DNA of 64,000 bases, taken from contig JBFXFL010000009.1 of assembly GCA_050179115.1 (NCBI GenBank), positions 1 to 64,000 on the forward strand, read 5' to 3'. Origin of the DNA: JAGPUQ01 sp050179115 (GTDB taxonomy: Bacteria; Pseudomonadota; Gammaproteobacteria; Pseudomonadales; Porticoccaceae). This document shows positions 10,348-18,913 of this stretch, piece by piece (the stretch's first letter is position 1; each line of letters opens with the position of its first letter). The notes below the pieces were generated by a model that did no database searches, was not told the origin of the DNA, and worked only from the letters and a program-made list of their open reading frames with translations. Both the position numbers and the translations under genes were made by a program.

Positions 10348-11691
10348 TCAGGGACTCAGCGCCTGCATCAAGAGCTGAACTTTCATCAGGGATTCCTGGT
10401 ATTCCGCCTCCGGGTCGGAATCGGCCACGATGCCGCCTCCGCCCCAGCAGTGGATGCGGGCGCCATCGGCGACCAGGGTGCGGATCGCGATATTGCTGTC
10501 CATGCGGCCGTGGGTCGATACATAGAAAATACTGCCGCAATAGAGCGCGCGCGCTACCGGCTCCAGCTCCGCGATGATTTCCATGGCGCGTTTCTTGGGT
10601 GCGCCGGTGACGGAACCGCCCGGAAAACAGTTGGCCAGCAGATCGAGTGGGGTCTGGTCGGCGCGCAGCCGCCCGCTGACCGTGCTCACCAGATGATGGA
10701 CGTTGGCAAAGCTTTCGAGCGCGAACAGTTGCGGCACCGCGATCGATCCCGGTACACAGGATTTACCCAGATCGTTGCGCAGCAGATCCACGATCATCAG
10801 GTTCTCGGCGCGGTCCTTGGCACTGGTTTGCAGCCGGTGGGCCAGTTCGGCGTCCTCCGCGGCGGTACGTCCCCGCGCGATGGTGCCCTTGATCGGGCGC
10901 GTCTCCACCCCATCTCCTTCAACGCGCAAAAACCGCTCGGGTGAGAAGCTGAGCACCAGGTCGTCTTCCGTGGCGAGATAGGCGCTGAACGGCGAGGGCA
11001 ACAGCGCGCGCAACCGGCAGTACGCCTGCCAGGGATCGCCGGCATAGGTGGCGCTGAAATGTTGCGCGTAGTTGACCTGATAGCAGTCGCCGGCGGCGAG
11101 ATAGTCCAGGATGCGGGCGATGTCGGCGCGGTAGCGCAGCCTGGACGTGGTGGCGATAAACGGGGCCTCCAGCGCAAACCCGGTCGCCTTGGTGTTAGGT
11201 CGCGCGGGTGCTGCCCGGCAGCGTTTTTCGATATCCCGCTGCAGCGCCGGCGGGCAAGCCGGATGGAACACCAGCATTGCACGCTGCGTCTGGTGATCGA
11301 CGATGGCCGCCCAGGCATAAAAGCCGATGCGCAGCGCCGGCAGCCGGGTGATCTCCGGGGCGCGCTGTGTGACAGCCTGAAGTTCCATGCCCAGGCCATA
11401 GCCCAGCCAGCCGATCAGGCCGCCCCGGAAGGGCAGGGTTGCGCCGGGCGATTCCGGCACCCCCGGCACGGAGAATTCGGCCAGCAACGCGGCGGCATCG
11501 GTCAAGGCTGCGACGCCCTGGCCGGCGCGCGCGGTCAACATCCGCAGCGGCGCGGCGCTGATGATGTCGAACCGACCCGTACTGGAATGCGGGCGGCCGC
11601 TGTCCAGCCACACCGGGCTCGGCAGGTCGCGCACTGCCGCGAGCAACGGTGCCGCGTCGGTGCGATAGTCGAGTTCCTGGATCGCGGTCAT
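10348..11691 (-). CDS. pabB: Aminodeoxychorismate synthase component I
   Basis: Adds ammonia to chorismate to give 4-amino-4-deoxychorismate, on the way to p-aminobenzoate and folate. 447 residues from ATG 11691 (MTAIQELDYRTD). The N-terminal domain shows FRGGLIGWLGYGLG. The C-terminal chorismate-binding domain shows RPIKGTIARG with the PabB catalytic lysine, MIVDLLRNDLGK and PGGSVTGAPKKRAMEII. The PIKGT motif, with Lys rather than the Ala of anthranilate synthase, separates PabB from TrpE. The frame stays open far upstream, but that region has no family signal. No pabA or pabC is adjacent. Confidence 0.93.
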   Translation of the reverse strand: MTAIQELDYRTDAAPLLAAVRDLPSPVWLDSGRPHSSTGRFDIISAAPLRMLTARAGQGVAALTDAAALLAEFSVPGVPESPGATLPFRGGLIGWLGYGLGMELQAVTQRAPEITRLPALRIGFYAWAAIVDHQTQRAMLVFHPACPPALQRDIEKRCRAAPARPNTKATGFALEAPFIATTSRLRYRADIARILDYLAAGDCYQVNYAQHFSATYAGDPWQAYCRLRALLPSPFSAYLATEDDLVLSFSPERFLRVEGDGVETRPIKGTIARGRTAAEDAELAHRLQTSAKDRAENLMIVDLLRNDLGKSCVPGSIAVPQLFALESFANVHHLVSTVSGRLRADQTPLDLLANCFPGGSVTGAPKKRAMEIIAELEPVARALYCGSIFYVSTHGRMDSNIAIRTLVADGARIHCWGGGGIVADSDPEAEYQESLMKVQLLMQALSP

Positions 11692-11808
11692 GGCGCGCCC
11701 TGCGAAAGCGCGCAGCCTAGACTTCCCGCCCGGCGCTGGCAACGCGTCGCGTCCGCATCCCGGTGCGCGTTTATACTGACCGGCCCGAAACCCCGACGAG
11801 GATTCTCC

Positions 11809-12303
11809 ATGGCGAGCGCACCCTACGACCTGACGCCGGATCTGTGCGACAAGCATCCTGAAGTGCGGGTGCTGGAGCCGATGCTTTCGAATTTCGGTGG
11901 GCGACCCGTGTTCGGTGGCGAGATCGTTACCCTGAAGTGTTTCGAGGACAACTCCCTGATCAAGGACCAGCTCGGCAAGCCCGGCAACGGCAGGGTGCTG
12001 GTCGTGGATGGCGGCGGCTCGCTGCGCCGCGCATTGCTGGGCGACATGATCGGCGCCAGCGCGGTCAAAAACGGCTGGGCGGGCGTCATCATCTACGGCT
12101 GCGTGCGCGATGTCTGTGAATTGTCGGGGCTCGATCTCGGCGTACAGGCGCTGGCCGCGATACCGGTCAAAACCGAGCGCAAGGGCGTCGGCGAGCTGAA
12201 TGTCCCGGTGACCTTTGGCGGTGTGACCTTCAATCCCGGTGAATTTGTCTACGCCGACGATAACGGGGTGGTGGTGTCCGCGAACCAGCTTGCCATTGAC
12301 TGA
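11809..12303 (+). CDS. rraA: RraA, regulator of RNase E activity
   Basis: 164 residues from ATG 11809, with GACGAGGA just upstream. RraA binds RNase E and damps RNA decay in E. coli; the fold is shared with HMG/CHA aldolases, so some homologues are annotated as 4-hydroxy-4-methyl-2-oxoglutarate aldolase. Visible blocks are SNFGGRPVFGGEIVTLKCFED, VLVVDGGGSLRRALLGD, GWAGVIIYGCVRD and FGGVTFNPGEFVYADDNG, all close to E. coli RraA. A possible -10 TATACT lies near 11772. It converges on the phosphatase gene; an 8-bp palindrome (12329-12354) lies between them but has no T run. Confidence 0.9.
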   Translation: MASAPYDLTPDLCDKHPEVRVLEPMLSNFGGRPVFGGEIVTLKCFEDNSLIKDQLGKPGNGRVLVVDGGGSLRRALLGDMIGASAVKNGWAGVIIYGCVRDVCELSGLDLGVQALAAIPVKTERKGVGELNVPVTFGGVTFNPGEFVYADDNGVVVSANQLAID

Positions 12304-12349
12304 GCGCGAAGCCGGCCGCGGAGCGTGCGCTGATCCTGAGCACCCCGGA

Positions 12350-13123
12350 TCAGCTCTGGGGCAGGGTGAAACGTCGCGCCAGTTGCGTGCGCTCCGCCGG
12401 CCCCATGCCCAGATCCCTGTGCAGGAACCTGTCCATGCCACCGGCTTCGCGGTTGATCAGATCGAACGCGACGTTCAGGTATTGGGGGCGTGCGTCCAGA
12501 ATCGGCAGCACGATTTCGCGGTCCACGGGCAGTCCCTGTGCGTTGAAGAATTGTTCGAACTTGCCGATGGCCGCGTCCTCGTCGGCGTAGGCGACCGCAG
12601 ACAGCAGGTAGTCGGCCTGCACCTGATCCGGCAGGACGTCGAGCGCCGACAGCAGCAGTGCGGAGGCGATGCCGGCACGATCCTTGCCGAAAGAACACAT
12701 CACCAGAGCGCCGCCGTGACCTTCCGTCATGTGCTTGAACATGGCGCGGTAGCCGGGTACTTCCTCCCGGGTCAGCTCGCGATAGCGATCGCCCATGATC
12801 TTCTCGGCACCCGCCGGCGTCAGCCCTTCCGCCAGCAGCATGTTCCAGAGGTTCTCGACGCTGGCCACCAGCATGCCCAGCTCGACCACGGCGACGTCGG
12901 CGGCCACGGCCAGCGGATTTTTCTCGCGCTCGATCGGGCTGCGAAAATCGTAGACGGTGGTGATGCCGAGCTGGTCGAAGGTCGCCTGCACCTCGGCGGC
13001 GGGCGCATTGATGTAGCCCGAGCGATACAGGCGATCCGCCCGGGTGAGCGCTCCGGCGCCGGTCCGATAGCCACCCATATGGCGAAAATTGCTGGTTTTC
13101 CCCAGCGTAAAAAAGCGTTCCAT
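12350..13123 (-). CDS. Tyrosine-protein phosphatase-like enzyme
   Basis: 257 residues from ATG 13123 (MERFFTLGKTSNFRHMGGY), with GAGGAACTGGGGG as ribosome site. The Cys-based phosphatase loop reads MCSFGKDRAGIAS, i.e. C(x)5R with the GKDR form of the bacterial Y_phosphatase3 family. The early NFRHMGGY and LYRSGYINA blocks and a YDFRSPIERE segment carrying the general-acid region also fit. Members act on phosphotyrosine, phosphoinositides or small phosphates, and the substrate cannot be told here. It is divergent from the DHSWG-motif gene. Confidence 0.82.
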   Translation of the reverse strand: MERFFTLGKTSNFRHMGGYRTGAGALTRADRLYRSGYINAPAAEVQATFDQLGITTVYDFRSPIEREKNPLAVAADVAVVELGMLVASVENLWNMLLAEGLTPAGAEKIMGDRYRELTREEVPGYRAMFKHMTEGHGGALVMCSFGKDRAGIASALLLSALDVLPDQVQADYLLSAVAYADEDAAIGKFEQFFNAQGLPVDREIVLPILDARPQYLNVAFDLINREAGGMDRFLHRDLGMGPAERTQLARRFTLPQS

Positions 13124-13339
13124 CCCCCAGTTCCTCTCAAAAGGTGGCGTGAACGCCCGACTGTAGCAGACCGGGGTGCAGGCGTTCTCTGGCGCGCTTG
13201 ACCGCATCGCACCGGATCGACTAGTTTACGATCCGTTCATGACAATAATGATTCGTTCTCATGACGCAAGCCGGGCGCTACCGCGTTGCGCGCGGAATCG
13301 CCGCCACAGTCGCATCCACACCCCGCTCAGGAGCAGCAT

Positions 13340-14299
13340 GTGATCACTGCACAGGACATGTATTTTCATCCCCCCACATCGGACCACTACACCTGGGCCG
13401 AGACCAACTATTTCGGTTTCTATGTACCCGAGGCGAACCTCCATGTGGGCGCCTATGTACAGGCCAAGCCCAATCTGGGCGCGGTGATGTCGAGTGTGAC
13501 CATTTTCGACGGCTTCTCCAACACGCCCCACGAGATCAACTACTTCGACTGCCATGTGCATCTGCCGATGCCCAAGGGCAACCTCGACGACTTCGCGCTC
13601 AACAACGGCCTGGCGATCAAGTGCACCAAGCCGGTGATGGACTACGCCATCCGCTTCGACGGTGGCCAGGGAGTCAGCTTTGACGTGACCTACACCGCGC
13701 TGATGGAGCCCTACGACATTCACGACGCGAACATGGATCCGCTGGCCGGCGCGCAGCTCGAAGGCGATACCGTCAGTGCGCACGCCTACGCCGGGCACTG
13801 GGACCAGTCGGGTCGCGTGCGCGGGTCGCTCAACCTGCGCGGCAAGCATTATGCGATTGATTGCGTTGCCAGCATGGATCACAGCTGGGGTCTGCGCGAT
13901 GAACGCGCCCTCAAGAATTTCTGCTGGATGAACGCCAATTTCACGGATGACTCGAGCATTCACTGCATCTGGCTGATGGACCCCAAACAGCTCGATTGCT
14001 ACCCGACCATCGCCCACGGCTATGTGCGCGAGGGCAACAAGGTCTACGGCATCAAGGGAGGCACCGGGAAGGTGCGCCGCAACGGCTTTCTGCATCAGTT
14101 TTTCGATCTTGAAGTGGAAGATGTACGCGGCAAGGTCCACGAGTTCACCGGCACCGCGATGACCGCCAATCCCTGGATTCCCTGGCCGCAGATGTATCTG
14201 AGCCACGCGTTCGTGCGCTGGGATCGCGGTGGCGTGATCGGCTGGGGCGAAGTCCAGGATCTGTGCAAGGAAGAATTCAACAGCAAACTGCCCGTATAA
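13340..14299 (+). CDS. Uncharacterised DHSWG-motif (DUF7064/lipocalin-like) protein
   Basis: 319 residues from GTG 13340, with CAGGAG upstream. No transmembrane helix or signal peptide is evident. The sequence is rich in aromatic beta-strand patterns (ETNYFGFYVPEANLHVGAY, FDCHVHLPMPKG), with a signature SMDHSWGLRD in the middle. That motif recurs in lipocalin-like proteins related to hydroxyneurosporene synthase and in DUF7064/7065 proteins, usually near lipid, terpenoid or aromatic catabolism genes. I infer a cytosolic two-barrel lipid-handling protein. Function is unproven. It leads a four-gene run ending at 17407. Confidence 0.65.
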   Translation: MITAQDMYFHPPTSDHYTWAETNYFGFYVPEANLHVGAYVQAKPNLGAVMSSVTIFDGFSNTPHEINYFDCHVHLPMPKGNLDDFALNNGLAIKCTKPVMDYAIRFDGGQGVSFDVTYTALMEPYDIHDANMDPLAGAQLEGDTVSAHAYAGHWDQSGRVRGSLNLRGKHYAIDCVASMDHSWGLRDERALKNFCWMNANFTDDSSIHCIWLMDPKQLDCYPTIAHGYVREGNKVYGIKGGTGKVRRNGFLHQFFDLEVEDVRGKVHEFTGTAMTANPWIPWPQMYLSHAFVRWDRGGVIGWGEVQDLCKEEFNSKLPV

Positions 14300-14375
14300 C
14301 CATACGAAACACCGGACCGGCCCCGCCGGTCCCGACCACTCATCGGCGAATGAACGACCAGTCAAGGGGGTAGCC

Positions 14376-14945
14376 ATGGGTCCGGAGATGTCCCAGTTTT
14401 TGTCCGGCATGAAGAAAACCATGGAGCAGGTGGTGTTGCCGAACCTGACCGACCGCTTTGCCCAGGAGCAGGCGGGCATCGTGGCCGCCACGCTTGGATT
14501 TCTGGAGCAGATTCACGACAAGGTGTTCCACTACGAACTGCTGGAAAACCATCTCTACAAGAATCTGCTGAACGAAGTGGTGGCGGTGCTCGATGGTGCG
14601 ACTCCGCCACAGCACGAAGTGGCCGTCACCCTCGCGGCACTGCGCGAGCACGTGATGTCCGACCCTGACGGCAGCGAGATGCATCTGCGGCCCTACCATT
14701 ATGTGCGCAGCACCAACGAGACCATGAAGGAACACCTGTGTACCCTCATCCGCAACCAGCCGGAGCTGCCCGGCCCGGTGCGCGAAGCCTTCGATAACCT
14801 GTTGCGCCCTTTCTTCCGCGAACTCGAAGTACGCGAGCGGGCCTGGGTGAAACCGCTGGGCTTCGATGCCAAGGCCGACGAGCTGCCCGATATCGAGGAG
14901 CTGCTCTACAGCGACGGTAAACTTCGACTTCCGGGTGCCGGCTGA
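14376..14945 (+). CDS. Hypothetical helical protein in the APH cluster
   Basis: 189 residues from ATG 14376, with AAGGGGG upstream. I do not recognise the family. It looks soluble and almost fully helical (LTDRFAQEQAGIVAATLG, LEQIHDKVFHYELLENHLY), with a Leu-rich middle and an acidic end, PDIEELLYSDGK. Its stop lies one base before the next ATG, so it is translationally linked to the first phosphotransferase. Such tight coupling suggests an accessory subunit for that enzyme or its substrate, which is inference only. Confidence 0.7.
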   Translation: MGPEMSQFLSGMKKTMEQVVLPNLTDRFAQEQAGIVAATLGFLEQIHDKVFHYELLENHLYKNLLNEVVAVLDGATPPQHEVAVTLAALREHVMSDPDGSEMHLRPYHYVRSTNETMKEHLCTLIRNQPELPGPVREAFDNLLRPFFRELEVRERAWVKPLGFDAKADELPDIEELLYSDGKLRLPGAG

Positions 14946-14946
14946 G

Positions 14947-16191
14947 ATGGCCCTCTATACTCCGACCCAGCACTTGCGCGCCGCGCCCACGGCGGACTGG
15001 ATCGCCGCCATCCGCGGCCGTTTCCCGGTGGAGAGCCATCTCGACGAAGTACTCACCCGCAAGCTTCAGAATCGCGCTCATCCGGCGGAACACCGCACCG
15101 ATTTCGACAATCTCGCCGAGCGTCTCGGCGCCTGGCTGCGCCGCGTCACCGGGCAGCCGGATCTGGAGCTCGCCCGGCTCGCGCGACTCTCTGGTGGCGC
15201 ATCGAAGGAGCAGTTCACCTTCGATCTGACCTGGCGTCGGGACGCTGGCAAGCGCGCCACGCGCAAGCTGATCCTGCGTATGGACCCGAGCGAATCCATC
15301 GTCGAGACCCACCGCCTGCGGGAAGCGCAGTTGCTGCGCGCCATGTGGGGCGAGGTGCCGGTGCCGGAGGTGCTGTGGGTGGATGCGACGCCCGCGAGCC
15401 TGGGTCATCCCTTCCTGATCGCAGGCTTTCTCGAAGGCACGGTGCAACCCGAGGGCGGCAAAAAGGCGAGCGGGCTCGGCATGTATTTCGAGCCGCGCTT
15501 GCGCGACGGGCTCAAGGATCAGTTCGTACGACACCTGGCGCGTATCCACAGCGTGGATTGGCGGAATCGGGATCTCTCGTCCTACGACCGTCCCGAGCCG
15601 GGCACCAGCCAGGGCAACGCCTGGTCGCTGGGTGTGTGGGAGCGGGTCTGGCACGAGGATGTGCTGGAGGAGCATCCCATCATGGAGTACGCCGCGGATT
15701 GGCTGAAGCGCAACATGCCGGTGGTGGAGAAGCCGGTGGTGGTGCACGGCGATTACCGCAGCGGCAACTTCATGTACACCGACGATCTGCAGATCAACGC
15801 AGTGCTCGACTGGGAGCTCGCCCATATCGGCGACCACCATGAAGATCTGTCCTACACCGCCAGCGAAATCCTGGGCTGCCCGGACGAGCGCGGCACCCTG
15901 CTGGTGTCCGGCCTGCTGCCGCGGACGGAGTTTCTGGCCCGTTATCGGGACCACGGCGGCCTGCCGGTGGACGAGGGCAGGCTGTTCTATTTCGACGTCC
16001 TCAACGCCTACAAGATGGCCGTGATTGCGGTCGCCACCAGCCTGCGCACCGCGCACGGACGGCGCACCCATCTGGATGCCATGATGAATCTGCTGAGCGG
16101 ATTCGGCTACATCGCGATCTCGAAGTTGCAGCATCTGCTCGACGACGCACCGCGCGCCGCTCAGCGGGATTTGCGCAAGCAATTCGGATGA
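14947..16191 (+). CDS. APH-fold phosphotransferase, copy 1
   Basis: 414 residues from ATG 14947, abutting the previous stop. Belongs to the aminoglycoside phosphotransferase-like kinase fold: SGGASKEQFTFDL resembles the nucleotide loop, HGDYRSGNF starts at His267 as the catalytic HxDxxxxN form, and LDWELAHIGDHHEDL gives the metal-binding Asp. This subgroup resembles the APH part of ACAD10/ACAD11, which phosphorylates 4-hydroxyacyl-CoA, more than antibiotic-resistance enzymes. It is followed 7 bp later by a full-length paralogue. The substrate is unknown. Confidence 0.85.
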   Translation: MALYTPTQHLRAAPTADWIAAIRGRFPVESHLDEVLTRKLQNRAHPAEHRTDFDNLAERLGAWLRRVTGQPDLELARLARLSGGASKEQFTFDLTWRRDAGKRATRKLILRMDPSESIVETHRLREAQLLRAMWGEVPVPEVLWVDATPASLGHPFLIAGFLEGTVQPEGGKKASGLGMYFEPRLRDGLKDQFVRHLARIHSVDWRNRDLSSYDRPEPGTSQGNAWSLGVWERVWHEDVLEEHPIMEYAADWLKRNMPVVEKPVVVHGDYRSGNFMYTDDLQINAVLDWELAHIGDHHEDLSYTASEILGCPDERGTLLVSGLLPRTEFLARYRDHGGLPVDEGRLFYFDVLNAYKMAVIAVATSLRTAHGRRTHLDAMMNLLSGFGYIAISKLQHLLDDAPRAAQRDLRKQFG

Positions 16192-16198
16192 AGTTCGG

Positions 16199-17407
16199 AT
16201 GAAACACCACACTGCCAACCTCGCCCTGCGCCACAGTCCCACGCCGGAGTGGATCGCCGCCATGCGCGCGCGCTATCCGGTGGAGCCGGCGATCGATGAA
16301 GTTTTCACCCGCAAGCTCGGCAAGCGCGTTGAATTGCCGGAACACTCGATGGATTTCAGCGCGCTGCCGGAACGTCTGCGCGCCTTTCTGGCGCGAGAGA
16401 CCGGGCAGGCCGATCTCAAGGTGGAGCAGGTGGCGCGCCTTTCCGGCGGCGCCTCCAAGGAACAGTTCAGCTTTTTGCTTACCTGGCAGCCGGAGGGCGC
16501 CGCGCAACCCGTTACCCAGCGCCTGATGCTGCGCATGGACCCGTCCGAGGCCATCGTCGAGACCCACCGGCTGCGGGAGTGGGAAGTATTGCGGGCCATG
16601 CAGGCTGTGGTGCCGGTGCCCGAAGTGCTCTGGCTGGACCCCGAGGGTACCGCGCTGGGACGTCCGGCCCTGATCGCCGGTTTTGTCGAAGGCACGGTGC
16701 GGCCCCCCGGTGCCGACAAGATGAGCGGGGTCGGCATGTATTTCGAGCCGAGTCTGCGTGAAGCGCTCAAAGAACAGTTCGTCGCCATTCTCGCCCGCAT
16801 TCACAACCTGGACTGGCGGGCGAAATCCCTGCCCAGTTTCGCGGTGCCGGCACCCGGGACCACCCAGGCCGTCGACTGGGCGCTGGGTCTCTGGGAGCGC
16901 GCCTGGCACGAGGATACCCTCGACGCCCACCCGATCATGGCGCGCGCGGCGCTCTGGCTGCGGGAACATCGCCCGGTGGTCGAGCGGCCGGTGCTGGTGC
17001 ACGGTGATTACCGCAGCGGCAATTTCATGTACGACGACGCCCTGACCATCAACGCCATTTTTGACTGGGAGCTCGCCTACCTCGGCGATTACCACGACGA
17101 CCTGGCCTGGGCCAGTCTGGCGCTGTTCGGCTGTTCAGACGAGACCGGTACCGGACTTGCCAGCAGCCTGATGCCGGTGGACGAATTCCTCGCGCGCTAC
17201 GAACAGTTATCGGGCAACCCGGTGGACCGCGACCGGCTGTTCTACTACCAGGTGTTTTCCTACTACAAGATCTCGGTGATCGCCGTCGCCACCAGTCTGC
17301 GTGTCGCCCACGGTCGCCGCACCCACCTCGACGCCATGATGAATTTCGCCAGCGGCCTGGGTTATATCGGCATCTCGGAACTCAACCGGCTCCTCGACCG
17401 CGCCTGA
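16199..17407 (+). CDS. APH-fold phosphotransferase, copy 2
   Basis: 402 residues from ATG 16199. It parallels copy 1 across its length: PTPEWIAAMRARYPVEP against PTADWIAAIRGRFPVES at the N-terminus, SGGASKEQFSF, HGDYRSGNFMYDD from His268, FDWELAYLGDYHDDL, and a shared C-terminal GRRTHLDAMMN. Both copies keep the catalytic residues, so neither looks decayed. The spread of differences points to an old tandem duplication with specialisation, or a heteromer. It is last in the run before the pyrD promoter. Confidence 0.85.
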   Translation: MKHHTANLALRHSPTPEWIAAMRARYPVEPAIDEVFTRKLGKRVELPEHSMDFSALPERLRAFLARETGQADLKVEQVARLSGGASKEQFSFLLTWQPEGAAQPVTQRLMLRMDPSEAIVETHRLREWEVLRAMQAVVPVPEVLWLDPEGTALGRPALIAGFVEGTVRPPGADKMSGVGMYFEPSLREALKEQFVAILARIHNLDWRAKSLPSFAVPAPGTTQAVDWALGLWERAWHEDTLDAHPIMARAALWLREHRPVVERPVLVHGDYRSGNFMYDDALTINAIFDWELAYLGDYHDDLAWASLALFGCSDETGTGLASSLMPVDEFLARYEQLSGNPVDRDRLFYYQVFSYYKISVIAVATSLRVAHGRRTHLDAMMNFASGLGYIGISELNRLLDRA

Positions 17408-17441
17408 CCGGTCCTGCGCGGGCGGTAGCAGCGCGGAAGGC

Positions 17442-17467
17442 TATAATGCCGACCCCTTCGGGACCGG
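17442..17467 (+). promoter_or_regulatory. pyrD -10 element and leader hairpin
   Basis: A perfect -10 TATAAT (17442-17447) lies 31 bp before the pyrD ATG; the matching -35 is poor. The sequence just after it can fold CCG-A-CCC with GGG-AC-CGG (17449-17467). The 3' arm includes the GG of a weak GGATCTC ribosome site. This layout is reminiscent of E. coli pyrC/pyrD, where the start nucleotide decides whether a leader hairpin masks the ribosome site. Confidence 0.4.
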
Positions 17468-17478
17468 ATCTCTTTCCC

Positions 17479-18510
17479 ATGTATGCCGCGTTGCGCAGCG
17501 CACTTTTCCTGCTGCCGCCCGAGACCGCGCACGCGTGCGCGCTGGCTGCTTTACAGGTGCGCGCCAGGCTGTTGCCGGTGGCGGCGCCGCCGGTCGTCGC
17601 GCCGGTGGATGTGATGGGACTGCGGTTCCCCAACCGGGTTGGTTTGGCGGCCGGATTCGACAAGGACGGTGTCTGCATCGATGGCCTGGGAAGCCTGGGT
17701 TTCGGTTTCATCGAGGTCGGGACGGTGACCCCGCGCGCGCAGCCCGGCAATCCACAACCGCGGCTGTTTCGCCTGCCGGAGCAGCGCGCCCTGATCAACC
17801 GCATGGGCTTCAACAATCTGGGCGTCGATCATCTGGTCGCGCGACTCCAGCGCCGGCGTTATCCGGGGGTGCTGGGCATCAATATCGGCAAGAACCTCGC
17901 AACGTCGCTGGCGGCGGCCGCGGAGGACTATTTGGTCTGCCTGGAGCGGGTTTACCCCCATGCCGACTACATCGTGATCAATATTTCGTCACCCAATACG
18001 CCGGGATTGCGCGAACTTCAGTTTGGTTCCTACCTCGAGGCCCTGCTTGCGCAACTGACGGCGCGACGACAGCAGCTAGCCGAGAGCTGGGGCCGACGCG
18101 TGCCGCTGGCGGTCAAGATCGCCCCCGACATGAGTGCGGAGGAACTGCGGCTGGTGGGCGGGATCCTGGTGACCCAGGGTATCGACGCGGTGATCGCGAC
18201 CAATACCACGGTGACGCGGGATGGGGTTGCCGGGGCGTCGCACGCGACCGAAGCGACCGAAGCGGGTGGCTTGAGCGGAGCGCCCCTGCGCGCGCGCAGC
18301 ACCGAGGTCGTGCGTCTGCTGGCTGCCGAGTTTGGCGCGCGATTACCGGTGATCGCGGTCGGCGGTATCGAGACCGGCGCCGATGCAGCAGCCAAGATCG
18401 CCGCGGGTGCGGTGCTGGTGCAGCTCTATACGGGGTTTGTCTACCGCGGTCCGGGGTTGGTCCGCGAGGCCGTCGCGGCGACCGGTCAGGCCGCCGCTTC
18501 GACATCTTGA
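17479..18510 (+). CDS. pyrD: Dihydroorotate dehydrogenase (quinone), class 2
   Basis: Oxidises dihydroorotate to orotate and passes electrons to the quinone pool, in pyrimidine synthesis. 343 residues from ATG 17479. The N-terminal helical extension MYAALRSALFLLPPETAH is the membrane-docking piece specific to class 2. The flavin barrel shows GLAAGFDKDG, GFGFIEVGTVTP, NRMGFNN, INISSPNTPGLR (class 2 base serine region), KIAPDMS, ATNTT and IAVGGIETG. It starts the pyrD - rmf - rlmKL - glutaredoxin block. Confidence 0.95.
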   Translation: MYAALRSALFLLPPETAHACALAALQVRARLLPVAAPPVVAPVDVMGLRFPNRVGLAAGFDKDGVCIDGLGSLGFGFIEVGTVTPRAQPGNPQPRLFRLPEQRALINRMGFNNLGVDHLVARLQRRRYPGVLGINIGKNLATSLAAAAEDYLVCLERVYPHADYIVINISSPNTPGLRELQFGSYLEALLAQLTARRQQLAESWGRRVPLAVKIAPDMSAEELRLVGGILVTQGIDAVIATNTTVTRDGVAGASHATEATEAGGLSGAPLRARSTEVVRLLAAEFGARLPVIAVGGIETGADAAAKIAAGAVLVQLYTGFVYRGPGLVREAVAATGQAAASTS

Positions 18511-18543
18511 TGGTTGTGAGGAATGACTCTTAACTATTTGAAA

Positions 18544-18750
18544 TTAAAAAGAAACGATCTTCGCCTGAACGGCGCGGAGATTGTAGCCGTCGTATTGGTC
18601 GGTACGGCCTTCACGCCAGCCCTGCAGCCAACTCTGGCCGATTTCGGTAGTGGCGTCATAGGGGCAACTGGTGCGGGAACGATTGTCGGAGCCGGCTTGA
18701 TAGCCTTTGGTGAATACGCGTTGAAGGGGGTTGCGCTTGCATCGCTTCAT
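18544..18750 (-). CDS. rmf: Ribosome modulation factor
   Basis: 68 residues from ATG 18750. RMF pairs 70S ribosomes into inactive 100S dimers in stationary phase. The core MKRCKRNPLQRVFTKGYQAG, then CPYDATTE and SWLQGWREGR, matches E. coli RMF (KRxxRxxLxxAxxxGYQAG, CPY, WLxGWRE), with a C-terminal tail about 13 residues longer than the E. coli protein. It is encoded opposite pyrD and rlmKL, as in Pseudomonas. The plus-strand frame at the same place is its shadow. An upstream extension of the minus frame to 18831 has no family support. Confidence 0.9.
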   Translation of the reverse strand: MKRCKRNPLQRVFTKGYQAGSDNRSRTSCPYDATTEIGQSWLQGWREGRTDQYDGYNLRAVQAKIVSF

Positions 18751-18913
18751 AGACACGAATCTCCAGCCTGGGGCGCTACCAAAGCCGCCCGATGGTAAAG
18801 GTCGATTCCCCTGATGGGTAGAACAGTTCACCAGATCGATCCCCGGCTGTCGAAGATCAATCTGTCATATGCAACCTGAATGCTATTCCTTCCTGTAACC
18901 AATTGGTCATCTG

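Noticed and set aside
10348..12441. PabB as a 697-aa protein
   Set aside because: The extra 250 residues upstream of ATG 11691 overlap rraA in antisense and have no homology-like pattern; normal PabB length starts at 11691.
14947..17407. Aminoglycoside resistance genes
   Set aside because: The APH fold is shared, but the N-termini and motif context resemble metabolic (ACAD10/11-like) kinases, and two copies sit in a metabolic-looking cluster.
18523..18798. 91-aa plus-strand gene with glycine-rich hydrophobic stretch
   Set aside because: It overlaps rmf on the other strand, and rmf has an unmistakable family match; the plus frame is its shadow.
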